A stretch of 64,000 bases of DNA from Dolomedes plantarius. Taxonomy: Eukaryota; Arthropoda; Arachnida; Araneae; Dolomedidae. Location of the stretch: positions 197,349,460 through 197,413,459 of the forward strand of contig OU015492.1 of the NCBI GenBank assembly GCA_907164885.2. The letters run 5' to 3'. This document shows positions 1 through 12,200 of this stretch, piece after piece; position 1 is the first letter of the stretch; every line of letters begins with the position of its first letter. The position numbers and the translations under genes were made by a program. A model generated the notes under the pieces. The model was not told where the DNA came from, did no database searches, and saw only the letters and a program-made list of their open reading frames with translations.

Positions 1-17
1 TGTCCCTATTTCTACAG

Positions 18-46
18 ATATTTCTTCTTTGAATGAAGTATATAAG
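18..46 (+). CDS. RPGRIP1L: RPGRIP1L putative short exon at window edge
   Basis: A polypyrimidine-AG acceptor (tttctacag) precedes 29 bases that read [10 protein letters not shown] if one base comes from the previous exon. A GTATGT donor follows. Its end phase (0) fits the next exon at 3172. It is short and has no homology I recognise, so it rests on splice signals and phase only. Confidence 0.45.
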
Positions 47-3000
47 GTATGTTTTTTGTTTTCATATTTTGCATCATATTTGTTTTCATCTGTACTTTGA
101 TTTTTATTCATTTATTTATTGAACTAAATTTTTCAGATTGTTTAAACAAGGCTAGATACATTAACCATATTGTAACTATTTTTGAACTTTGGAAAAATTT
201 TGTTGATTATAAAATAAGGTTTTATCATGGTTTCTACTGTTCAGACAAGACCTTGAAAACCTTAAAGGGTCAGGAAGTTTTGAAATCCTTATAAAAAGGA
301 AGGGAGATTTCAATTTTGTCAGGAGAACTTAAAAACACAATCAGGAAATTATAAAAATGTGGATTGTTCAAGATGAATTAATAAATTTCTCATCGAACAC
401 TATTAACTAATCTAATAAGTTTATTATTCAGCTATTAGCCAGAAGATAAAGTAGTTTACACCAACCATACTTTTGTTACGTTTTATTTCCTTAAAACGGG
501 GAGAGTTAAATTAAAATAATTTATTAAGATTGTTAAAGCTTACATACACTCTTAGAGGTGTTTAAAAAAAGGCTACATGAAACATTAATTCAATTGCGTT
601 GTGGTTAGTACATTTAAAGACGCGTGTGGTGTTAAACAATAACCCATTAAAATAAAATATCTGGTTCACTGCTGATGCCCCTGCTGTAGAGGGTTGAATC
701 ACGAAAATTGCTTTAAATTAACTTGACAAAAATTCACTGAAAAGAAAGCTGAAATAAAATTACCTAAAAGGAAACGAAGAAAAACGAGGCAACTGAACGA
801 CATGACAAAATTTATACCAAAAATTAACATAATTTATTTGAGCATTGTTCGACCATTAAGTTTACACTGCCTATAGGTAGATTACACACTGAGGATACAC
901 TCTCCTCTAATTTTCATCAACATCACCTTTCACAATATAATTTAATTTAAACAAGTTTGCGTAAGTGGCTGGTAACCAAAAATTGTAATTCATTGATAAT
1001 TAAGTTAAATAAAATTAAAAAATTTAAGGAAAAACATCCTTATAGCTACAGCGAATAAATAAAAATAAAGGGGGACGGTACCGTCTTCATTAGCTGAATT
1101 AATTAATGGGATGGGCCAGCAGGTCTTGTCATGGCTCAGGAGTCTCTGTCCTTCCTTAGACATCAGGGGTCCGCTGAGGCAACATCATCTTTATCTCTGG
1201 AACTTGCATCTCTGGACTAGTAGAGTTGAGGGCTGCCCCACTTTTCAAAGTCGCCGGTCGAGAGAGAGAGCCTGCCGAAAACTCACTCCCCCCCTCCAAA
1301 ATTCTCCATTCGATGACCTTCTCACCTCTTTGTATGGCTACGCGTGGGTGAAAAGAGGGCGTCTTCGCTCCTTGATTTTAAAAAGGAAAACCGAACCACC
1401 AGAATTTGAGGGACTTGGATTATAAAAAATTAGGCTGTATAGTATTTTTTTTTTCAAACTTTGATCTTGCCTTAAATCGGGATTTTCTTTTTAAAACTCG
1501 GGGATTAAGCGCGGCGCTTGTCTATCTCAGGCGTATCCATGCGCCTACCCCTCATCAAAACGGTTGTTTCGCTTATCTCTTGGCCAGCTGCAAAAAGGGG
1601 TTGTTTCTTGAAATGGATACTTTTGTTTATCCCTTTATCCGGTGTAGTCCTGGGTATGTGCTGTGAAAATGGCGAAGATCTCGTGGATATTACATTGCCT
1701 ACCAGCCCAGCTTACACAAGGGTTTGGGTTCATTATACAAAATTTACTATTAATTGAAAAAGCAAAAATAAAACACTCTAAAATTAATAATTAACTATGT
1801 TGAATATATACCAGCCACCAAAAAAAAAATCAATATACCAGCCACTTTAACAAGTAAAAGAATAAAATGCACATAAATGTCACAGTCATATTTAGTTATT
1901 TAATTATAAATTATTAGTAAAGTTAAGGAATCAGTGATTAGTGCTTGCCGTGATCCAATATTTTAGTATACTCTCATGCTACCTCTCATTATCAAAAAAA
2001 TTGCGCACCTTTTTCTAATAATCTTCAGTAATAATCAAGCAATTAAAAAATTGGATCGCCGCTAGTTGGAACAAGCTGAGTAGAGGCTTACAAAGTTTTA
2101 ACAATGCAAATATATTTCAAGACAGACATTACTATGCGCGTTATATATTAATTATATGCTATCATCTTAATTATTAAGTGTATTTTACCTACATCACACT
2201 TTCTACCACTATTTAAGTTACCATTTGTGATTTCCTCGAGTGTTGAAAAGCACCGAATGGTTTCCATGAACTTCTATAAAAACTCAAAGCAATCTGCTAT
2301 TGAAACTTTTACTTTTAATGAAATAATGGAATTTATTGTAAAAATTTTCTGAAAGAAATTATTTTCAAAATTTTGTAGAAAATAGCAAATTTTAGAAACA
2401 TTTTATTGTGCTCTGAGTGTGCTATAATGTTGGATATTTACATTTTTTCACTCTGAACTCATAACCATTTTATCATTTCTTTTTGAGGAGTTGTGATATG
2501 CTGGATTTTGAAAGATATTTTTTCAATATTTTTGCATTTACTGATTACAAATTATACCAAATCAATTTCAAAGATCCATTTATTTAAGAATATACATCTA
2601 ACATTCTGATTAAGAAATCCATAGCTTGTTGTGAAAAAATATTTCTTTTAAAAAAAATTCTCATTTTTCCCCCAAGTATTTAAGTGTGTTGATGAGTTTT
2701 AAAAAGGCTTTTTTGTTATTTGTTTTAGAGTAATTTAGTTTTCTAAAAGACATTTAGTTACTGTTTGAAATTTGTTTAAAAATAACATTTGTAAAATTCT
2801 TCTAGTGAAATGAAACAATTATATTATTTTTTGTTAGCCAGAATTTTTACTAATCAGTTTTGTTTTTGTTTTTACTGTGTTTGTGTGTGCTTGACTTCAC
2901 ACTTTGTTAAGCAATCTGAAAACTTATAGAGGCTAATACATGTTTCAAATCATCCTCAAAGCTTTTTATTTAGATGAAGGAGAAACTATCTTACAATATG

Positions 3001-6000
3001 TTTTATGATAAAGACTAAAGAATATATTGTTCAGATTTCAGTATAGGGATCATAATTCTGTGTCTCTTATGTTTCAAACTTACTATAGGATATTTAGGTA
3101 AATATTGATAACTTTATTTGTGTTTGATGTTTTTAAATTTACTACTTATTCTTTAAACAAAATTCTCACAGCCACAAAAGCAGAAGCCTGTCGTTACTCC
3201 ACCAGCAAATTCCTCTCCATCAAGTTCTGAGGATGAAACAACTGCTGATCATCCTCCATCTGTTGATGTTTCTTTCATGCAACCTCCTGTGCCAAAACCC
3301 AGAAAGAGTATTCCATCTCGGCCTGTCACATCTACTCCTCGTACAAAAGAATCAAGTTCATCATCTGTATGTACATTTTCTTACCAAGTATTTTTCAAAC
3401 TTGAATATAATTTTAAGGCTATTTTTGAAGGGAGGGGATATTTTTATTTATTTATAAAGTTAGTAATTTATAACCAAAATAGAACATGAAAGTACTGTTT
3501 CTTTCTCAGTTGTCTAAGTATTGCACATGGACTGAAAGTTCATATTTCAAAATTCGTATGATAGGTAAGAAAAAAGGAAAAATATCTGATAGAAACCAAG
3601 CTCAAACATACTTTTTCTCAAATTTTGGAGACATTTTTTAGCCCATTTTAAATATTTAGAAAGTTAAGTGGTAAATATTTACTAAACATTATTTTCATCC
3701 TAGATGAAGGAATAAGATACTTAAAGGTTTCAGTCTTTAACTTTTTAACTGTCTTGCCCAAGATAGTCTCGGGGTGAATTTTTTTCTTGCATCTTACTGT
3801 CAAACCCGAATCTATCTCAGGACAAGTTGATTTGGGCTTTATTCAATAGATGGCAGCACTAGTATTCTATACCATATTTTGGGAGGTGAATTTTTGCGTT
3901 ATTCAGTAGATGGCAGTTTATGTACATTATTTTGTACTAAACATTTAATTTTTGCAATAAAAAAATGACATTTCCCATACCAAAATCATCAAAATAACTT
4001 GACAGTTGAAAGGTTAATCAATAAGAATTTCAAAGTCTGATGTAAATATTGTTTATCATTAAAGTATCGCGATATACTCTCTATTCTATTCTGTTTGATA
4101 GACTTTTTTATATCACTTGTATAAAACTTTCATGTGGTATATTTTTAATGCATGTTGCTTTTCATACATCTTTATATTCTGTACAGGAACATGAGAGTGG
4201 ACATTCGCCTAATGTTTCTCCTATCAACCAGAGAAATGGTACCTTTTCTGTTTTACAAGAGTCTGCTAAACAGTCGTCCAGGTCTTCAGGTGCAGGTAAA
4301 AGCTCCAAAAATGTTTTCATTTTGATTTGTGTTTGAACAGTGTGTAAGTTATACGTATTTATTTCTACCATTTAAAAAGATAAATAAATAAATACTTATC
4401 AGAAATATATATAATGTATTTTAAATATGAAAGTTTATGAAAGTTTCTGCACATATATACCTGCAGATTTTTTTATTATTATTATTATTTTTTTTCATTA
4501 GCACCTGCAGAATTTTCTGATGTAATTTCTAAGGCATTTATTTTTATACATAAAAATTACATTGAACACAAAAATATTTTGTTTGTGTTGTTTTAGGTAA
4601 AGAATTAAAAGTTTCTGCTAAAGTACCTTCATCAGTAGATGGTTCAGGAACACCTAGCAAGGTATCTTGCATTTTGTATTCTTATTTGATGGTTAATTTT
4701 CATTTGTTTGTTTATTTATTTCTTGAGTAGTACCTATACCTCATTAGAAGATATGTTAAATTTATTTTGGATTTTACCAGACATAAAACTTCAGTATTTT
4801 ACAATTTAAAAACATAGTTTTTATAATAGGTATTTTATGATTTAAAATCAATAAATTAGAGTTAATAAGAAATTAATAACTGAACAGTAAACTGTGTAAG
4901 TACTATCTTTGAGACATTTTTCCTTTCATTTTTAATTTTAATGTAATGCTGCTAATTTTTTCTTATTGTAATTAAACAGTACCTTAACAACATTTTACTT
5001 CTGTAATCATGTTACTTCTGTAGTTTCAGACTCAAAATTATTTGTTTTAGTTGAGAATTCAGTTACGTTTTTCTCAGTAAAACAGTCTATTGGATTTATC
5101 CCTTTATGTGATTAATTACAATGATCTTGTATACATTATTAATTTCATTGTTTCTAATCATTTATAGGCTTAAACATAACAATTAGCCCAGTGATTTCTT
5201 TTCTCTTATTTAGATTAATTTTTAAATATAAAGGTATATAGGTACACATGTATGAATCAATCCAAATATTTATTAATACTGGGAAAGAGATTTTTATAAA
5301 CTATTATTATGTTTTAAAATTATTAATATTTTCCTAAACAATTGAGCTGCATTAAAATTTCAAATGTGCTCCATTGCTCAAGTTATAAAAATTGCTATAT
5401 TTGATATATATAAAATCATGCTTTTCAATTAAAACATCTCAACATTTTTGCATGTATTTTCATATCTGTATAATTTTTCTTTCAGTTTCATCCATCTCAG
5501 AGTAGAAAAGAATCTCTCTCTACAGGTAATTGTTTGATTTAGTTTTAAAGGATACTTCTGTGTATGTCCTATTTAACATGACATGATTTAAGCAGCTTTA
5601 AAATTAATTAACTTCTATTTCTGGTTCATTAAAAGAGTTTTAAAAATATTCCTACATTTTTTTTTGTTTGATTTGTTTACTACCTTTCATTGAATTTGTA
5701 CCAGTATTTTTCAATTATTGACCATAGAGTACTGATTATTCAGTTGACTTTCTGCTGTAATTTCAGGGCTCTGTAATTTAAAACTTTTACATAAGTCTTA
5801 TAGAATTACATTAAATATTCCATATAGAATTATATTGAATATTCCATTGTTTCAACTCATTTTTTGCTTATTTTATATATTTATTTAGTCATTAGTGTTT
5901 ACACCCATTGTTGTTAACTTTCTCAAAAATATAATCCCTTTTTTAATTTTTAATGTCATTTAAAATTATTTGTTGTAATAAGCAATTTGACCTGAACAGT

Positions 6001-6240
6001 AGTTTTGGAAATCATTTTTTGAAAAATGTATGGAAACATATACAGCTATGTCCTGATAAGTTTTATCAAGGTCATTATTAATTATTATATTGTACTAAAA
6101 ATGATTTTTTAATTGCAATACATCCTGTATTCATACTATAGTTAGGGATACATAAATTTCACATAAAAAATATTAAAATTTCGCACAAAAAAATCCAGTA
6201 TATAAAATTTCACATTTATTCACAAAATATATATATATAA

Positions 6241-6296
<56 letters not shown>

Positions 6297-9200
6297 AAAT
6301 TCAAAATTTTAGCATTTATTAAAAAAAATCGCAATTTTACTTACTTGGTTAGGTATCAAAATTCTTAGTTAAAAGCTAACATTGTAGTAGTCTCCACATT
6401 TTGTTCCTTAAGTCTTTAGCAATAAGTAATAAGCAAATTTTGAGAGTAAGATTTCTCAGTTAAAGACCGGGGATGGTCTTAGATAAGCAATGATGTTAAT
6501 AAATAATCACTATTATTACCTAATTTCGTTTAAAAAAGCCATTATTACTGAATTTTTATCGAAAAGTAGTAAAAAAAATCATTTTTGCATTTATTTGCTC
6601 ATATTGGCAAATTTCCCATTTAATCTCCTCTATTTTGTAAACATGAAAATTACATATCCCTAACTATAGTTTTAAACAATTATTTAACTATAGTTTCAAA
6701 TCTTTGAGTTTGAAATTCCACATCACCCAAAAATGGGAGGATTTAAAGCTTAATTTTTTGAGGAAGTATTTGCAAAAAGGTTTTCTGTAACATTTTTTTC
6801 ATTAGCACTTACACTTTACAACCCTCCAACTTTATCATAAAATTTATTGGACTGAAAAATGAAGTCCTATAATTTTGTTTCTTATCAACTTATAATAACA
6901 TGATTTTAGATTTTTCAAAGTAAAGAAATGCATCTCATTTATGATATAGAATTCAGTCTGACATATGAAGGCCTTATTTGAATAGTGGTCCAACTCCATT
7001 CTTGTTCATTTTGAGATACAGAGCCTTAAAGTCTAATGAGTGCTAAGAAATGACTGCCGAAGTCTGATTTGTAATGCCCTCTGTTGGCAGCAGAAATAAG
7101 CTGGAGGTGTACTAGTCTAAAAATAAGATAGAAATGACTTGTATGAACATGAAAGTGAGGCTAACTCCATTTTTTTTTTTTAAGTGAAGTTGGACCACTA
7201 TTCAAATAAGTCATTCATATATTATTATATGTATTTGAACTCTCTGTTATTAAATTTTTAAGTTTAATAATTATTTTCAATTTACTACACATTTTTCTCT
7301 AACTTCAAGCAAAATAACCAGTATGTGTCTTATAAAATATTGCTGCATTTATATAAATTTAGAATGATGTACTACTCCACTTTATGTTTTTATTTCCATT
7401 AATGACAATTTTTTTTTATATGTTATCACTTAAATTAAGTTTGTATGTCCTATAGACTTAGTTTTAATTTCAGATACCTCTGATGAAGATAAGCCTGCTT
7501 TTTCTGCAGATTCTGATGAATCTGAAAATGAATTGGACAATCAAACTTCAGAGAAACTTGTAAGTGCTGTCGTAAACTGCCCAAGTAAAACAGATAATTT
7601 TAACCTCTGTTTCTATACACCTCAACTTAAAATTATATTTTACCAGTGGCGCACCCAGGATTTTTTCTTGGGGGGGGGGGGGGGGGCAAGATGAATGGAC
7701 AAAGATATTTATAATGCATTGGGGGGGGTGGTGAGATGAACGGATAAAAATATTTATAATGCAAAATCAATATTCATAATGCAATTTCTATTTCTTTTGG
7801 GGGGAGCAGGGCCCCTTGCCCCCTCCCTGGGTGCACCACTGTATTTTACTGACATTGAACCCGCACTTAATGAATGTTCTTTGAGTGACCCCCCACAACA
7901 TAATATTAGGTACAAGTTTCAGTCCATTATGGGAGCAGTGGCCCAGTTGGCAACGGCAGAGGGCTAGTGTTCTGAAAGTCACTGGTTCAATGCTCGTTGC
8001 TAATAAATCCACTGCTGTATAATTATGGGACTGGTCCTTTGGCCAAGTCGGGCTCTGACCCTTGTGGTGCCAGTCAAAATAGGAGCTGCACCTTCATAGC
8101 CCATAACCTTCGGGACTTGATCTGATGTCGCTGTCAGTCAAGTGGCATAAGCAACAACAACAGTTTCAGTCCATTTACTCTGTATATTATCCTTTTTTAA
8201 CATAAATGGCTCAAGTGCATAGAAATTAAAATTTTGCCTAATTGTAAATTGTAGGTAAAACCATACATTAATATGCTTAAAATTTGCTCTAAAAGCAGAC
8301 TTCGAGAATATGAGTTTCTCATCAACTTATTTGTAGAATTTTTTTATGAGTGTAAGCAATATGGTTCGAGAGCTAGAATATTTAAATACTGCTTTAAAAA
8401 ATAGAATACAGTCCAAAATGTGAATGTAAGTTTGGTTGAACCTCGTTGTAGCGAACTTCAAAGGACCAAAGGTTTTGTTCACTATATCCTGTGGTTTGCT
8501 ATATCCAAACCATTAAGAGAAATGTTAGAGTTCACAAAATGTATAACTCATTAGTTGTTATGTGTATTCAATAATGATGTATTTAAAAAATGATAAATCT
8601 ATTAAAAATGATCATTAATGAATTAAATTGTCTAAAATTGATTACATTAAACTGACACAATACTAATTAAACTAACTATAAATGAAGACAAATGGAAATA
8701 AATTCATTTTACCTTCAATTGTTGCTCACTGTTTTGATACAGAAATAATTGGTAATCTTCTGCTGACGTGATGCCGATTTCAAAAACATTTTATGAATTT
8801 CTTTGTCCAATACATCAAATCACTCCAACACTCTTTCTTCCACTGTTTGTGTAGACAAAAACTTATTGATTACACACATCGCTGCTGTAGTATCTGAGAT
8901 GGTGAGTATTTCGTCATTTATGTGGTCCTCCTCATCAGCATCAGATGCAGAATCTTTGATTTCAGAATAATTCATTTTAATTTCTTCCACAATATCTTCA
9001 CCAGTCGGATTTTCACATGTTATGACTTCATCATCACATGTTTCAAACTATTGCATGTCTCAATCTGAGAATGATGAAATTTTGTGCATTTCTATCCACA
9101 TTGCGATAGGTAAATCTTCATCATATTCTTCTTCAACATTCTTTGCTTCTTTAACATTCGTTGTATCTTCAACATTCTTAAAAAGTTTAAAAATAAAAAT

Positions 9201-12200
9201 ATATGAAAAATTCAGTAGTCGACTGAGAAAAAGGTTCATTATAGCCGATTCTTAAGATTTCAGAGGTTTGCTTTAAAAGGATAAATTAACATTAAATACA
9301 ATAGAAAAATGGCTGAACCAAAATTTTCGTTCTTTATATCCATGAGTTCGTTATATACCAGGTTCGCTATAACAGGGTTCGACTGTAATGACAAAATCAT
9401 CCATCATATATTCAGTTACATCATCAGACAACAACAGACAAAGACAAACGGTTGTGACAGTTATGTCAGCTGAGGAGTACACTTTATTTTTATATTCTCT
9501 TTGTCCCATCATTTTTTATTAGTGCTTTTCTTGTTTTTCTTATTGATTACTCATTTATTTCTACTGATGTTTAAAATATTTCAACTACATCCAGAAGCTT
9601 TTAGAGTGATTTAAACTAGTGTATAATAAGGTAAAACTCAATGAGTAATGAGAGTTTTTAAAAACTTCATGTGAAAATATCCTAAGACATGGAAACACTC
9701 CAAATCAAACTTAATATAGTTACTGGATTATAAATTTTCTTAGATTTTTCTATATCCTTTTATAAACTCTTAAATTTTTAAATGTAGTACAAGGAAAATA
9801 TTGGGGATAATTTTCTTAGTGTGACTTGAATTTACACATCAGAACTGTGTACTTAATGGTATGAAATAAAATATGCATATGAAAACAATTTCTTTTTCTT
9901 CACAAGGAATCTACTATGACAGTATGTGTGCATCATTTAATGTTAAGATCTGATGCTGCAGTTCTACAGGACACTACTGTGAAAATGCTTTATGTAGAAT
10001 ACAGATTCTTAGATTATCCCCTCGAAGAGCTAGAGACTCCATTTTCTTTACCAAAAGTTGCTTCACCAAATTTGATACAATATAATTTTGAAAAAGGTAA
10101 TATTTGTGTATTTTTTCTTACTAACAAAAATGTTTTAATGCATACAGATTGTAGTGTTTTCGTATTCATAATTGTTCTGTAAAACTTAACCTGACATCAG
10201 CTTGTCATTTTCTGACAAGTGTATTGAAATTATGAAAATTCTGATTATTGTTTACCGGAAATGATTAAGATTTTTAGAGGTAGGGAGTTTAAAATAGTTT
10301 TGTGTCGCACTAAAGCAATGGTCTCTTATATGAGTGTTCATTTGATTAAGGGCTGTTAAAAGTTTTTAATTTGTTATTGAGATTTAGGTATTTTGTGTAC
10401 TATAAAGCAGTAGTGCGCAAACTGTGGGTCATGACCCCCATCTGGGTCACAAAAATAATTGGAGGGATCGCAGATACTTCAAAGTAAATTTATATCATAT
10501 TGAATTATTTAATTAAAAAATTTCTATAAATATGCTAATTATTTTTTTTAAATCATGCTATTTTTAAATTTTTTGTTCATTTTTACCTAAATGAAATACA
10601 AATACATACTGTAAAATCTTCAGTATAATACACACTTTTTTTCACATTTTAGTCTGCAAAAATGAGGATGCATATTATACTCATGTACAAAAAAATGTAG
10701 TTTTAACCCTTCAGTGGCCGCGCCCGTGTATAAAGTGCAACATTTTCATAATTTTGAATGGTTTGTTTTTCCATGTAAGCTTTGGATGTTCTAAGCAGTT
10801 TCTATTTATAGCTACACCCTTTCTAATGCAGGTCTGATTTTCTGACCTTTCTATTCCTTTCCATTCATTTTTAATCGTGATTCCTACAGAGGATACTTCT
10901 ATTTGTTGCACTCTGTGCACAGCATGCCTGGTCATGTAAGAAAATATTCCTTATTTCATTTTTGGTTTTTTCGCTAAAATAATTTTAAGCATTTACAAAG
11001 TTGATTTTCTATGATTATAAATTTAAAAAGGCTAATCAAATAAATGTCCTGATGAAGTTTTAAATACAAAAGAATTAATAATTTTGTTCCCCATGTTAAA
11101 AGTAATTTTACTTTTCGTAGCATAGGAACATAGTGTTCCTATGCTACGAAAAAAAATAAGGGAGTCATACTTTTGTCGACAGTGCATGTTGATGCAACAG
11201 TGGATGACGATTCTGGTAAACCAGCGATTATACTGGATTATAATATCACAAAAGCAGGAGTTGATGTAGTGGATCAAATGTGTAGCTATTACACGGTATC
11301 CCGCATATCCCGAAGATAGACTCTCTCGTTGTTTTTTAGGTTTTTGGACATAATAGGAATCAGTTCACAAGTTGTCCTTAGATCCAATAAACCAGACAGT
11401 TTTGAAAGACAGCGATTGTATCTGCATTCTTTGGCTTTAGAACTTCTCGAAAGCCACTTGAAGACCCGGGCAAATATTCTATCTCTTCCTCCAGACATAA
11501 CTGGATTCTAACTAAAATATAAAGTGGAAACTTCCCGAGAAGCAGAACCAGAGGTGTCAGCAAAAAAAAGATATGCAGACGGCTAAATAATGTAACTACC
11601 ACGATAAAGTGTGATAAATATAATAGTTTTTCATGCAAGGCGCATTGCAACATCCGTACTATATGTTTGAGATGCAAAGAAATTGAAGAAAACTGAACAA
11701 ATTATTTGTGTTTTAAAAATAAATTTTAATTTTTTATGAAAATTTCTTCTTATTCAGTTTTGGCCTTTAATTATAAATAATCTTAATATTATCAACATTT
11801 TATATCTTGTCATAAAACGCAGAATTATTATTTCAAATTTGAGAAAAAAAAGTTAATTACAAAAGAAATAATCAAGGTTTAAAGAGATGTTGCACTTTAT
11901 GCAACGTGTGCCTGGTGGTGTTACAAAAATTGGCGTGCCCGCTGAAGGGTTAAACATTGAATAAACAAACAATAGATGAGCTGTTTTCTAATGAAAGTGA
12001 TTAAGACTGATAATTTCACTGTATTGTTTGGTTTGAATTAAAAATTTAAGTTTTTTTCTACCGAATTTGACATTTTTGTTTATTTTTATTATAAATTTTA
12101 TATATGTCAATAAATATTTGTGCAATTTTTAAATAAAATATAGAAAAGTTATGGGTGCATATTATTGTCGAATTTCAATTTTTTCTGAAAATTTCATGCA

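Larger units (their letters stand above)
10707..11949 (+). mobile_element. piggyBac-type element, degenerate
   Basis: TTAA sits at 10703-10706 and 11950-11953. The ends CCCTTCAGTGGCCGCGCC and GGCGTGCCCGCTGAAGGG are inverted repeats. Between about 11180 and 11511 the + strand carries the C-terminal piggyBac transposase signature ([48 protein letters not shown]) broken by stops. A shorter inverted copy lies at 40702-41289. Confidence 0.78.

Noticed and set aside
1111..1757. Overlapping ORFs of 79-104 codons in the GC-richer block as genes
   Set aside because: No recognisable domain, no splice or start context, and several frames are open at once, which is expected from composition.
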